Shown here in pieces: positions 26,140 to 35,574 of a stretch of 64,000 nt of DNA. The first letter of the stretch is position 1. The number at the start of each line of letters is the position of its first letter. The notes beneath the pieces are model-generated. The model was not told the DNA's origin. It made no database searches and saw nothing but the letters and a program-made list of their open reading frames with translations. A program made the translations under genes and the position numbers. The DNA is from Paraglaciecola polaris LMG 21857. GTDB taxonomy: Bacteria > Pseudomonadota > Gammaproteobacteria > Enterobacterales > Alteromonadaceae. The stretch is from contig NZ_BAER01000033.1 of the NCBI RefSeq assembly GCF_000315055.1, positions 22,512 to 86,511 of the forward strand. Reading direction: 5' to 3'.

Positions 26140-28498
26140 ACCTCTATTGCCCGCTCAACGATTGCATGCGTTAAAGCGCGCTTTACAAAAAAGTAAACAG
26201 CGTCAACTGTTCCAGCATATGTTGCAATGCAACCCTTTGTTGTTTGTACTTGCGTTGCTGTCTTGTCTGTTATTGTCTCAGGTCTATTCTCAGTGGCCAA
26301 TTTACGCGCAATACACCTTGCTGCTATGCGCGCCAGTGTTTATTTTTGTCTTGGGTTTTGTGCGCCCGTCTTATCGACAAATAACCTACGCTAATTTAGC
26401 AAAAGATCTTAACAGGCGCTTTTCAACTCTTGAAGAAAGCTGTGCATTGCTGTTCATGGTTGAAGATAACACTAGTAGCTTAGGTCTAACGCCCGAGCAA
26501 TCGCTCACAAGTCTTCAGCGCTTGCAGTTCAATCGCAGCGCAAATGCGTTAGATAACTTAATCCATACCAAGGATGTTGACTTAGCGGCACGCTATCCAC
26601 TTAAAGTGCCTATTTTCATCAATATAGCCACAGGATTAGTGTGTTTCATCTTATGGTATTTTGTTGCTGGTAACCCACAGTCTTGGATAGGACAAAGTGA
26701 ACATGCCAGCCTCAACGGTCAAGCTAACAGCACCAGCGTTAAAGCAGACCGTTTGGCCAGCATAATAACCGCGCAACTGGATGTCACACCGCCTCCATAT
26801 GCCCTTGGCATTAACGGATACACCACTCATCAGACACATGCTTTAGATGCGCAAGTACTTGCTGGTAGCCAAGCAACTTGGCGCATCGACTTATCTGCCC
26901 GTCAATCACAGTACAGCCTTAAATTTAGTGATAATGACAGCCTTGCGTTAACTCAAAATGCGGACGGCATTTTCACTGGGTCTAAGGTTATTCATCGTTC
27001 ATCGGTTTACCAAGTCCTCGATGAAAAACAAAGGGTTGTAGCGGTACACACCTTAATGGTCACTGCAGATGAAGCTCCCAAAATAACCTTCATTGCGCCA
27101 CAAGCCACGATCACTGAAATACCTAGCTATGCTGAGGGAACGAAGCCTGTGGTATACACCCAAGCCCTCATAAAGGATGATTTTGCGCTAGGTAAAGTAG
27201 AAATAATTGCCTCAGTTGCCAAAGGCTCAGGAGAGTCTGTTAAGTTTCGCGACAGCGTATTTACCTTCGATACCGTTCAAAGCATTGCAGGCGAGCAGGT
27301 GTATAACAAATCATGGGATTTAGTTGCCCTTGGAATGGCACCAGGAGATGAGCTGTATTTTAGTATCAGAGCATGGGATAACCGTCAGCCGGATCCTCAA
27401 CTGAGCCGTTCTTCGAGCAAAATTGTGCGTTGGTTAGACGAAGACACCGAAACGGTGTTCAGTGAGGGCACCTTAGTCGACAACATGCCTGCTTATTTTA
27501 AAAGCCAGCGTCAGATTATCATAGATACCAAAGCACTGATTGCGAATGAAGCGATATTAAATGACCCCGAGTTTAAACAGACCTCTGGAGAACTGGGCAT
27601 CGCTCAAGCCGATTTAAAACACAAATACGGCCAATTTGTAGGAGATGAAATAAGTGGCATAGTGCACACCATGGAAGGCGGAGCAAACACTGAGCAATTC
27701 GACCAAGACAACCATGAAGAACATGCTGATGACGAGAAAGAGGATGAACACAAGGAACACAGCGCACATTCAAAACCTGACGCAATGGATAAGTCAGGCT
27801 ACCAAACGGCAATAGAACAGTTTGGTCACGCTCACGGCGAAACCGACGTAGCGATATTTAAAACCCAAGACACAATAGAACAAAACCCTCGGGTCATGAT
27901 GAAGCGCGCCATTGGATATATGTGGCAAGCGGAAAGCCAATTGAGATTAAATCGTCCGCAAGATGCCCTTCCCCATGAAGAGCAAGCCTTGTTATGGTTA
28001 AATCGCGCTAAAAAAGCCGAGCGGATTTACGTGAAACGGCTTGGATTTGAGCCCCCGCCCGTGAGCGAGAAGCGTCGTTATCAAGGCAAGTTAGATGATA
28101 TTGAAAATAACGTGCAACAGCATCCCACCGTTCAAAATGACAGCAACATACAAGCACTGCAACGCCTCATTGCGTTACTCAATGCTCCAATGCAATCGAC
28201 CATGCCTTTTAATAACGACGAACTCGCAATACTGCAAGATGCAAACTCACGGTTACAGAACATGTTAGATGAGGATCCCAATGTCATTCGGATACTTGCT
28301 TTGCTAGCACAAATTGAAAGCGCCAAGCAACGCCACCCAACATCATGTGAATTGTGCGCCGAGCGTTTGCAAGCACAGTTGTGGCAGCTTTTACCACCAG
28401 CACAAAGTAGCCCTGCCCAACTGCGTCGCCCATATAGCAATACCCAACCTGCCATTAAACATTACGCGGAGTTTTTGCGCATCAAGGAACACCCATGA
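26129..28498 (+). CDS. DUF4175-like large membrane protein
   Basis: 789 residues. Two N-terminal helices (about 35-75), a third near 170-190 and a long soluble part; around residue 530 it has an acidic, His-rich stretch (EEHADDEKEDEHKEHSAH) that could bind metals. Resembles DUF4175 proteins found with MoxR/DUF58/BatA. ATG 26129 is chosen because it overlaps the previous stop; an in-frame start at 26072 would lie deep in the previous gene. The stop overlaps the next start (ATGA). Confidence 0.75.
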   Translation: MKGKPLLPAQRLHALKRALQKSKQRQLFQHMLQCNPLLFVLALLSCLLLSQVYSQWPIYAQYTLLLCAPVFIFVLGFVRPSYRQITYANLAKDLNRRFSTLEESCALLFMVEDNTSSLGLTPEQSLTSLQRLQFNRSANALDNLIHTKDVDLAARYPLKVPIFINIATGLVCFILWYFVAGNPQSWIGQSEHASLNGQANSTSVKADRLASIITAQLDVTPPPYALGINGYTTHQTHALDAQVLAGSQATWRIDLSARQSQYSLKFSDNDSLALTQNADGIFTGSKVIHRSSVYQVLDEKQRVVAVHTLMVTADEAPKITFIAPQATITEIPSYAEGTKPVVYTQALIKDDFALGKVEIIASVAKGSGESVKFRDSVFTFDTVQSIAGEQVYNKSWDLVALGMAPGDELYFSIRAWDNRQPDPQLSRSSSKIVRWLDEDTETVFSEGTLVDNMPAYFKSQRQIIIDTKALIANEAILNDPEFKQTSGELGIAQADLKHKYGQFVGDEISGIVHTMEGGANTEQFDQDNHEEHADDEKEDEHKEHSAHSKPDAMDKSGYQTAIEQFGHAHGETDVAIFKTQDTIEQNPRVMMKRAIGYMWQAESQLRLNRPQDALPHEEQALLWLNRAKKAERIYVKRLGFEPPPVSEKRRYQGKLDDIENNVQQHPTVQNDSNIQALQRLIALLNAPMQSTMPFNNDELAILQDANSRLQNMLDEDPNVIRILALLAQIESAKQRHPTSCELCAERLQAQLWQLLPPAQSSPAQLRRPYSNTQPAIKHYAEFLRIKEHP

Positions 28499-30540
28499 GC
28501 TGGCACGTCGCACAAATAGGCGCATATTCATTAACCACGCCGCAGAATATGTCGTTAGGGCAGTGCACGGTACTGGGCATACTGCTGCTAGGAGCATGGC
28601 TATTTAGCAATCTGTTGATTTATCGCCGTTTATTCAAACCTCGACGGTATATTTGCGCGCTTCTGTTAAGCCTCAATACCTTAGCCTTCATGGCTTTTTT
28701 AGGCACGGTATTAGATACCAGGTATTCCCATACTCACACCAAGCAAGCCATATTGGTTACATCAGGCGTAAGCCAAGAAAAACTCGCAGCCTTAGGCAGG
28801 GATAAATCCGGTTATAACACGGTATTCACGTTGGATAACAATATCGATTTGTCTGGCGCAACCTATTTAGCCTCGCCATCTCTGCTCGTTCATGCCATGC
28901 CTGATGTTGATACAATATCCGTGTTAGGGGATGGCTTAAGCTCTGAACAGTGGCGAACATTGCTCGCCACTCAAGCACATAGGGACGGTGTTTATACTAA
29001 CAGTATCGCTGTCACGTTTAGCCCCAGCATTAAAAGTACCGGCTTGGTAGATATGCGCTGGAATAGACAAATCACCTTAGGTGAGCAGCTTGATATTACT
29101 GGGATCGTGCAAGCCCCAACTACAGTAGACAAGGCAAATAGTCACGACACGACTCAATATTTATTACAGCTACAAACGCCAAGCGGTTCAGTAGAACAAG
29201 AGGTGCATCTCGTCGCCGGACAATCATTCCATTTAAGTACACAACCCAAATCGGCTGGTCAATGGTTATATACATTGAAATTGCTAACGTTAAGCAGCCA
29301 ACAGGTACTTGAGCAAAGTCAGTTAGCGGTATCCATTGAGCAGCCGCCTACGCTGCGTGTGGCGATTTGGCAATCTGCCCCATCTTTTGAAACCAAACAC
29401 CTAAAAGACTGGGCTAGCAAAACAGGCAGTCAGATAAAAGTTGTTACGCAAATCAGTCAACAGGCCTATTTGCGCCAAACTATCAATCAAGCCCCCCTCG
29501 CAACAGGTTCAGTTGCTCCCAAGGGTAAACAATTTTTCAGCCCACAAGCCTTAAATGACAGCGACATTTTACTCATGGATGGGCGCGGATTAGTGCAGCT
29601 ATCTGTTGATGAGCGAGACCGCTTGGGGGAAGCGGTCGAGTCTGGGATGGGCTTATTGGTTTTTGCTGATAACGATTTAGCCGATAGTAATTTGTTCAAT
29701 GGTGCGCCGCAAAAAAAGAAACTGAATATGCCTAGGGTACAAGTAGATAAGCAAGCAGAAGATGAATTAGCGATTATCTACCCACAGAGGCCCGTAACGA
29801 AAAACGCTAAAGCCATGACCAGTCAATTGCTTGCGGTATCGCCCTTACGTTTTAGCAATGAGCAAGGCGATGTATTGCTTAACGCCCCTAACCAACGTCC
29901 TCTGGTCAAACGTATCCATCAGGGGTTAGGGCAAGTCGCCATGACCTTAATACCACGCAGCTATGTGTGGAAAATCAACGATAATCAACAAGCGTATGGG
30001 CGCTTATGGCATTATTTGTTTAAACAAATTGCCCGCAATACGCTGCACACGTACTGGCAACCAGAGAAACAAGACCAATTGACCTTGTTACATGCCCAGT
30101 TGAATGCCTGTTTAACCCTAGGCAATGATAAATTTACTGTGTCCCGCTACCAAGCATTTAGCCAGTACATGGATAACCAACTGCGCATAGAACAACCCTT
30201 GGTGTTGAATCAACAACCTGAGCAACCTATTTGGTGGTGCACACATTATTGGCCACAAACGTCTGGTTGGCACCGCCTTTATCTCGCTAACACGACTACC
30301 GCTAATCAAGCTGAAACATCGCTAAATAAACCTGCCGCCTCGCAATACCGGTACGTGTATTCCCCTGATACATGGCCTAGTTGGCAGCAATCAAATAAAC
30401 ACGCCGCCAGCAAAGAAATGGCTGCGTTAAGCCCTCAAAAAACGAGCAACATACACCAGGAAATTTTACATAAAGGATGGTTTTACGGTCTGCTTTTGTT
30501 AATGCTGACACTGTTGTGGTTGGCGCGCCGCTTGCTCTGA
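28495..30540 (+). CDS. large membrane protein with amidotransferase-like domain, end of MoxR operon
   Basis: 681 residues with two helices near the N-terminus (about 20-40 and 52-75), a beta-rich middle, a segment resembling a class I glutamine-amidotransferase-like fold (DILLMDGRGLVQLS ... GLLVFADND) without obvious catalytic Cys, and a C-terminal helix (about 660-677). Such proteins end many MoxR/DUF58/BatA operons. Overlaps the DUF4175 gene by 4 bases. No function known. Confidence 0.72.
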   Translation: MSWHVAQIGAYSLTTPQNMSLGQCTVLGILLLGAWLFSNLLIYRRLFKPRRYICALLLSLNTLAFMAFLGTVLDTRYSHTHTKQAILVTSGVSQEKLAALGRDKSGYNTVFTLDNNIDLSGATYLASPSLLVHAMPDVDTISVLGDGLSSEQWRTLLATQAHRDGVYTNSIAVTFSPSIKSTGLVDMRWNRQITLGEQLDITGIVQAPTTVDKANSHDTTQYLLQLQTPSGSVEQEVHLVAGQSFHLSTQPKSAGQWLYTLKLLTLSSQQVLEQSQLAVSIEQPPTLRVAIWQSAPSFETKHLKDWASKTGSQIKVVTQISQQAYLRQTINQAPLATGSVAPKGKQFFSPQALNDSDILLMDGRGLVQLSVDERDRLGEAVESGMGLLVFADNDLADSNLFNGAPQKKKLNMPRVQVDKQAEDELAIIYPQRPVTKNAKAMTSQLLAVSPLRFSNEQGDVLLNAPNQRPLVKRIHQGLGQVAMTLIPRSYVWKINDNQQAYGRLWHYLFKQIARNTLHTYWQPEKQDQLTLLHAQLNACLTLGNDKFTVSRYQAFSQYMDNQLRIEQPLVLNQQPEQPIWWCTHYWPQTSGWHRLYLANTTTANQAETSLNKPAASQYRYVYSPDTWPSWQQSNKHAASKEMAALSPQKTSNIHQEILHKGWFYGLLLLMLTLLWLARRLL

Positions 30541-30586
30541 AATTGAGCAAGGGCGACAATATAACAGCGATTATTGACCGAATAGC

Positions 30587-31195
30587 TTATAACGCGAAAT
30601 ACGTTTTAATTCCCTCAAGAATACTGGCTGTCGCCACAGAGGCAAGGATTAATCCCATGACTCTACTGACAATATTTGCACCACCGTTGCCAATGATTTT
30701 GTGAATAGGCCCTGCCGTCATGAGCAGAATAAGCGTGATCAACAGCACTGATAGCATGATACCCGCCGTTGTTGCTTGCTCCTCTAAGGTATAACGGGCA
30801 TTTTCCGTGAGCATAACCGCAGCAAGCATAGCTCCGGGGCTAGCAATGGACGGCACCGCCAATGGAAAAATAGCGGTTTCAGTAACCGACTTGGCCATGC
30901 GTAACTCGCTTTTAGCCTTGCCCTCACCAAATATCATGGTTAACGCAAAAAGAAATAATACGATCCCGCCAGCAATTTCAAAGGCAGAAAGTGGGATCCC
31001 CATAGCTGACAGTAAGTACTCACCGGCAACAATGAAAAACAACAAGATACCCGTTGCGGCAATAATGGCCTTATAAGCAATATGGCGTTTGGCTTTGGCA
31101 TCAAAACCAGTGGTAGTCGCAATAAAAACAGGCACACTACCGATAGGGTCGATGACGGCAAAGAAGAAAATAAAAATCGGGATTAATTCGCTCAT
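30587..31195 (-). CDS. MarC family membrane protein
   Basis: 202 residues with six predicted helices. The FAVIDPIGSVPVF motif and FPLAVPSIASPGAM are characteristic of the MarC/YhgN/SnaA family. The function of the family is unclear (early links to multiple antibiotic resistance were not confirmed). Convergent with the MoxR operon; 46 bp between. Confidence 0.9.
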   Translation of the reverse strand: MSELIPIFIFFFAVIDPIGSVPVFIATTTGFDAKAKRHIAYKAIIAATGILLFFIVAGEYLLSAMGIPLSAFEIAGGIVLFLFALTMIFGEGKAKSELRMAKSVTETAIFPLAVPSIASPGAMLAAVMLTENARYTLEEQATTAGIMLSVLLITLILLMTAGPIHKIIGNGGANIVSRVMGLILASVATASILEGIKTYFAL

Positions 31196-31468
31196 ATGGC
31201 TCCTACGGAAGAAAAGTCATGGAGTAAGGGGATAAATATTACCCTAACAAAGTGATGTGTGTTACTAAAATAATAGGTGGGATTAATGCTCCTTATTAAA
31301 GATAATACCGAATAGCCAATATTAGTTGCCAATATACAAGAGACAAATATAACATAAACACGGCTATCTAATCGACATTAAAAATGTCACTTAATGTATC
31401 CAGAAGTCACGAAATGAGTAGAGTGCGTGATTAAAATACGAGATCGTCGGCAAAATGAAAAATGGATC

Positions 31469-31936
31469 TCACTGGCAAATCGCAGCAAACCTAGCATTTA
31501 AAATCGACGCCAAATCATCCGGGGTGAGCGCTATTTCTAGTCCTCTTTTACCAGCACTGACGTAAAATGTCTGTAGTTCCCGCGCGGAGGTATCTATGAT
31601 TGTCATTAGACGTTTCTTTTGCCCTAGTGGACTCACGCCGCCAAGTACATAACCTGTCACTCGCTCCACTTCTGCTTTATCTGCCATCTGGGCTTTTTTT
31701 GCCCCCACTGCTTTGGCTAGCAATTTCATACTAAGCATGCGTTCGACAGGCAATATAGCGACGCATAACGTCTGGGTGTCTAACTTAACAACGAGTGTTT
31801 TAAACACCACATTGGCGGCTAAACTTAGTTTCTGAGCCGCTTCTAAACCAAATGATTCAGCTTGTGCATCATGTTCATATTGCAGCACTTGGTGAGCAAT
31901 TTTACTTTTAAGCAATAAATTAATAGCCGGTGTCAT
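31469..31936 (-). CDS. ybaK: Cys-tRNA(Pro)/Cys-tRNA(Cys) deacylase YbaK
   Basis: 155 residues, the YbaK/EbsC editing protein that hydrolyses Cys-tRNA(Pro) formed by prolyl-tRNA synthetase. The family's catalytic lysine lies in VFKTLVV and the GxxxPxG-type loop is seen as GGVSPLGQKKR. Single gene, 24 bp downstream of ubiI on the same strand. Confidence 0.93.
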   Translation of the reverse strand: MTPAINLLLKSKIAHQVLQYEHDAQAESFGLEAAQKLSLAANVVFKTLVVKLDTQTLCVAILPVERMLSMKLLAKAVGAKKAQMADKAEVERVTGYVLGGVSPLGQKKRLMTIIDTSARELQTFYVSAGKRGLEIALTPDDLASILNARFAAICQ

Positions 31937-31960
31937 TTTGCACCCTTCCTTGCACAGGAA

Positions 31961-33181
31961 TTAACCCTGTCGCTGTTCACCCATGGCCAAAGCAGGCAGC
32001 TCGCCACTTAAACCAATGGCGTGGCGCACAATATTTTGCTTCGCCCTCGGTAATTGGTCCATTGCTGATAAGCCGATATCCCGAACGAATTTTTGCACCG
32101 GATTGGCCCCATCAAACAAGCGTTTAAACGACTCCATGGTGGCGATCATTTTTACCGCTTCCGTTTTACGCCAGCGCTCATAAGGGCGCAAATTTTTGCT
32201 TAAACCAATATCTTTACCCTGCTCTGATATTTTAATGACCTGCTCAGCCAATGCCACTGCGTCCATGATCCCAAGATTTGCCCCCTGACCTGCCAACGGG
32301 TGCACCGTATGGGCCGCATCACCCACCAAGGCAACACGATCCGTTACCCATTGCCTGGCGTAACGCATTTTAAGGGGAAAACTGTGACGCTCACTTACCA
32401 CCTCACATATGCCTAATCGCATATCAAAGGTCGCCATTAATGCTTTAGCAAATGCGGCGTTATCTAACGCCAGTAATTGTTTCGCTATGGGCTCTTGTTG
32501 CGACCAAACGATTGAGCAATGGTGCTGATCCCAAAGGGGTAAAAACGCAAGTGGCCCATGAGCGGTAAAGACCTGACGAGCCGTGTTGTCGTGGGGTAAG
32601 CTTGTTTTGATCGTCGCGACAATCGAATGATGTTCGTAGTCCCAAAATGTCAGGGGTAAATTCGCTTTTTGTCGCACCATAGAATTGGCGCCATCGGCAC
32701 CGACCACCAAACGAGCGGTGAGCATATTTTCGTCATCAAGGGTGAGAAAACTTTCTTGTTGACCAAATACCATCTTGCTCACTTTTTTCGGCGCAATAAG
32801 ACTAATATGTTTGCTTTGCTGTGCTTTTAACCATAGAGCGCGGCGCAAATTTTGATTTTCAACCACGTGCCCCAAATATGGCTGTTGCACATCTTCATGG
32901 GAAAACCCGATATTTGCGAAGCTGTCTTGATCCCATACGGACATATGCTGATAAGCACACAAACGCTCTTGGTCAAGTAACGGCCACACACCCAGCTTTT
33001 CCATCACAGTTTGGGTGGCTAGCGTGAAAGTACTCACTCTCAATTGAGGCGCGGCGTCGAGGGACTGGTCACCAACTTGTGCATCAATTACGGCAACATT
33101 GAGCTCACTTGTGGCTAAAGTAAGTGCCACCGTTAGACCAACGACACCTCCTCCGATGACGACCACATCATAACTTTGCAT
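31961..33181 (-). CDS. ubiI: ubiquinone C5-hydroxylase UbiI (VisC)
   Basis: 406 residues, a FAD-dependent monooxygenase of ubiquinone synthesis. Rossmann motif VVIGGGVVGLTVA, the DG motif VVGADGANSMVR and the GD motif ALVGDAAHTVHPLAGQG are present. Segments LGHVVENQ, LTFWDYEHHSIVATI and PQLRVS match E. coli UbiI closely, better than UbiH. Start ATG 33181 has AGGAA 8 bases upstream; a TTG one codon earlier is less likely. It follows pepP directly (40 bp), so the usual ubiH gene between pepP and ubiI is missing. Confidence 0.92.
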   Translation of the reverse strand: MQSYDVVVIGGGVVGLTVALTLATSELNVAVIDAQVGDQSLDAAPQLRVSTFTLATQTVMEKLGVWPLLDQERLCAYQHMSVWDQDSFANIGFSHEDVQQPYLGHVVENQNLRRALWLKAQQSKHISLIAPKKVSKMVFGQQESFLTLDDENMLTARLVVGADGANSMVRQKANLPLTFWDYEHHSIVATIKTSLPHDNTARQVFTAHGPLAFLPLWDQHHCSIVWSQQEPIAKQLLALDNAAFAKALMATFDMRLGICEVVSERHSFPLKMRYARQWVTDRVALVGDAAHTVHPLAGQGANLGIMDAVALAEQVIKISEQGKDIGLSKNLRPYERWRKTEAVKMIATMESFKRLFDGANPVQKFVRDIGLSAMDQLPRAKQNIVRHAIGLSGELPALAMGEQRQG

Positions 33182-33221
33182 CAATTACGTTCCTATTTAA
33201 GGTTAGGTTTCATTGTTGAAT

Positions 33222-34556
33222 TTATTTTTCGGGTTGGCCTTTTGCCATAAGCGCTTCGATATGTGCCATGTCTTTAGGAACATCTTGCGTTAACACTTCA
33301 TGCCCCTGTGCTGTCACTAACAGGTTATCCTCTATTCGAATACCGATACCTCGCCAACGCGACGCAACAGGGGCGTCTGCAGCAATATAAATACCTGGCT
33401 CTACGGTTAACACCATCCCCGGTTCGAAGGGTCGGTCATTGCCGTCAATTTTATAATTTCCCACATCGTGCACATCAAGTCCTAACCAATGACTCAAGCC
33501 ATGCATAAAAAAGGCTTTGTAGTGTTGCTGCTCAACATTTTCAGCCAAAGTGCCTTGCAACAAGCCTAACGTAAGCAAACCTCGGGTTATCACCTCGATG
33601 GCCACTTGCGTCGCCTGACCGACTGTGTTGCCTGGTTTAATACAAGCAAATGCAGCCAACTGGGCGTCTAAAACCAGTTGATACAATTGAGCTTGCTCCA
33701 ATGAAAATTGACCGGATACCGGAAAGGTACGAGTAATATCTGCCGCGTAGCCTTGTAGTTCACACCCAGCATCAATCAGTACCAGCTGGCCAGCTTTTAG
33801 TTCGGCGCTATTTTCGGTGTAATGCAAAATACAGGCATTGTCGCCGCTACCGACAATGGTGCTATAGGCTGGGTGTTTGGCACCTTGCATAGCAAATTCG
33901 TGATGCAATACAGCTTCTAATTGATATTCGAATCGTCCGTGCTGGGCAAACTGCATGGCTTTAATGTGCGCTTGGGCACTTATTTTTGCAGCCTGGCGCA
34001 TTATGTCTATTTCAAAGGCCGATTTAAACAATCGCATTTCGTCCAGTAATATTCGACTGTCAAGGATACTACTAGGTGCAGTTTGGCTCTGCTTCGGAGC
34101 CCCGCGCAACTGGGCTAAGCAATCCAGTAGTAATGCTTCCGTTTCAGGGTGATCACCTGATGCAAAATAAAGCTGATCGTGTCCATCGACTAGCTCAAGC
34201 ACTCGGTCTTCAAATTCATCGCTGTCAAAGGCAAGGTCAACACCATATGCACGTTTTGCCTCACGCGGACCGATGCGTCTGCCCTGCCACATTTCAATAT
34301 TGGGATCTTTCCCTTGGCAAAACAGCACGCATAATCCTTGCGGATAGGCTGGCGCATTCGACAAAATTAACCAGGCATCGGGTTCAGGAAAACCACACAG
34401 ATAATGAAAATAACTGTCTTGACGGAAGGCAAATTCAGTGTCGCGGCTGCGTGTGTGTAGTGACGCGCTTGGCACAACACATATGCTGTTGCTGTGCATA
34501 TTGCTAAGCAGCTGTTGACGCCGCTCGATAAAAGCACTGTTTTCAAATTCTATCAT
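33222..34556 (-). CDS. pepP: Xaa-Pro aminopeptidase P
   Basis: 444 residues. Cleaves N-terminal residues next to proline. Creatinase-like N-domain (LCGFPEPDAWL), then the M24 catalytic domain with metal-ligand motifs IDAGCELQGYAADITRTFP, HGLSHWLGLDVHDVG, TVEPGIYI and GIRIEDN. Cytoplasmic, no signal, unlike the exported M24 enzyme at 15478. Follows ygfB after 12 bp as in E. coli. Confidence 0.95.
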   Translation of the reverse strand: MIEFENSAFIERRQQLLSNMHSNSICVVPSASLHTRSRDTEFAFRQDSYFHYLCGFPEPDAWLILSNAPAYPQGLCVLFCQGKDPNIEMWQGRRIGPREAKRAYGVDLAFDSDEFEDRVLELVDGHDQLYFASGDHPETEALLLDCLAQLRGAPKQSQTAPSSILDSRILLDEMRLFKSAFEIDIMRQAAKISAQAHIKAMQFAQHGRFEYQLEAVLHHEFAMQGAKHPAYSTIVGSGDNACILHYTENSAELKAGQLVLIDAGCELQGYAADITRTFPVSGQFSLEQAQLYQLVLDAQLAAFACIKPGNTVGQATQVAIEVITRGLLTLGLLQGTLAENVEQQHYKAFFMHGLSHWLGLDVHDVGNYKIDGNDRPFEPGMVLTVEPGIYIAADAPVASRWRGIGIRIEDNLLVTAQGHEVLTQDVPKDMAHIEALMAKGQPEK

Positions 34557-34568
34557 GGGAATAGTGAC

Positions 34569-35138
34569 TTAATGGACTGTCTTAGGTTGACTTTGCTGCT
34601 CTTCAGGCGATTTACCCAACTCGTTGAAACACAACATAGCACTGACTCTCACGTACTCGACCACCTCGAATAACGCCTGTTCGAATTCTTCGCCTTCAGC
34701 CATCTCTTCATCCATACGGGCAATTTCAGCAAAATCTTCAAGAGCCTCTTTGACATCTGCTGAGCATTGGGTCAGGTCGTCCTGATGCAAACCAAAACCA
34801 AGCATAAAACCTTGAACCCATTCCAACAACGCTTGACCCCGTTCATTAATTGGCGCGGCATCATCCGGCAAACATAAAACCAACGCAAAATCAGTTTCGA
34901 CTAATTGTTGACAGGTTTCGTTGTATAATTCGGTTAATTGCAGCTCAATCTCTTTGACTAATGGCTCACCTTGATTCACAAAGTCTGCGATTGCTTCAAT
35001 CCAGTCCTGTGATTCAAGTGGCATACCACCACCTAGCATCCCGCAAAAGACACCTTGAATTTCTGCTGCACTGGCTAAGATATTTTCGCGCTGAAGCGCT
35101 GCGGATATCAGTTCGTAGTTCTGTTGTTGTGTATTCAA
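34569..35138 (-). CDS. ygfB: UPF0149 family protein YgfB
   Basis: 189 residues, all-helical UPF0149 family. Signatures CGMLGGG, WVQGFMLGFG and a Cys near the C-terminus (SAMLCFNEL). In Pseudomonas YgfB affects ampDh3 and beta-lactam resistance; general role unresolved. The start is TTG at 35138 with GGGG six bases upstream. First gene of ygfB-pepP-ubiI, divergent from 6S RNA. Confidence 0.93.
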   Translation of the reverse strand: MNTQQQNYELISAALQRENILASAAEIQGVFCGMLGGGMPLESQDWIEAIADFVNQGEPLVKEIELQLTELYNETCQQLVETDFALVLCLPDDAAPINERGQALLEWVQGFMLGFGLHQDDLTQCSADVKEALEDFAEIARMDEEMAEGEEFEQALFEVVEYVRVSAMLCFNELGKSPEEQQSQPKTVH

Positions 35139-35234
35139 AGCATTGCCCCATATTGTTAATGAGTCAATTCTAACACTATGGTCAGATCAGGTCATGCCCA
35201 GCTCATGAGTAATTCACCGATAAGTGAAATGAGA

Positions 35235-35265
35235 TTGGAAAGTTAACCCAAGAACATACTATAAT
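35235..35265 (+). promoter_or_regulatory. possible promoter upstream of 6S RNA
   Basis: A perfect TATAAT (35260-35265) with TTGGAA (35235-35240) 19 bases upstream, followed by GGCGCC. It is 86 bp before the 6S 5' end, so it would make a longer precursor; a closer weak TACTAT box (35346) is an alternative. Confidence 0.4.
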
Positions 35266-35350
35266 GGCGCCGAATTCGCGGTTTTAATTACCTTAGATGT
35301 AAAAGCAAACGGTTTTCGTACAAAACATGTTCAACAATGACCATGTACTA

Positions 35351-35531
35351 TGTTTCCTGGAATGTTTGCCAGTTCAGTAATGTCCCTGGCCGATGCTTTT
35401 TACCTAGGAAGTTGATTCCATCGCTATTGTGCAAGCTCGGCTCGTATCGAGACGCCTACGGCAATGATGATACTTCCGCCCTGAACTTTCGGTTCACGGG
35501 CGTACACCGAACAGCGGCATTTCGGGAGACA
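35351..35531 (+). ncRNA. ssrS: 6S RNA
   Basis: About 180 bases. The ends TTTCCTGGAATG and CATTTCGGGAGA pair over 12 bp as the terminal stem. The central part (GCAAGCTCGGCTCGTATCGAG) and CCTGAACTTTCGGTTCACGGG match landmarks of E. coli 6S, and the large internal bubble mimics an open promoter that traps sigma-70 RNA polymerase in stationary phase. Exact ends are uncertain by a few bases. It lies between ygfB and, after an insertion, fau; in E. coli zapA precedes and fau directly follows it. Confidence 0.9.
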
Positions 35532-35574
35532 CCTTTCATTTTACGAACTCGATAAGATATATTATTTTGTCGCC

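Noticed and set aside
35190..35262. Remnant of zapA next to 6S RNA
   Set aside because: A 12-codon frame (MSNSPISEMRLES) starts like some ZapA proteins but is too short to support a claim.
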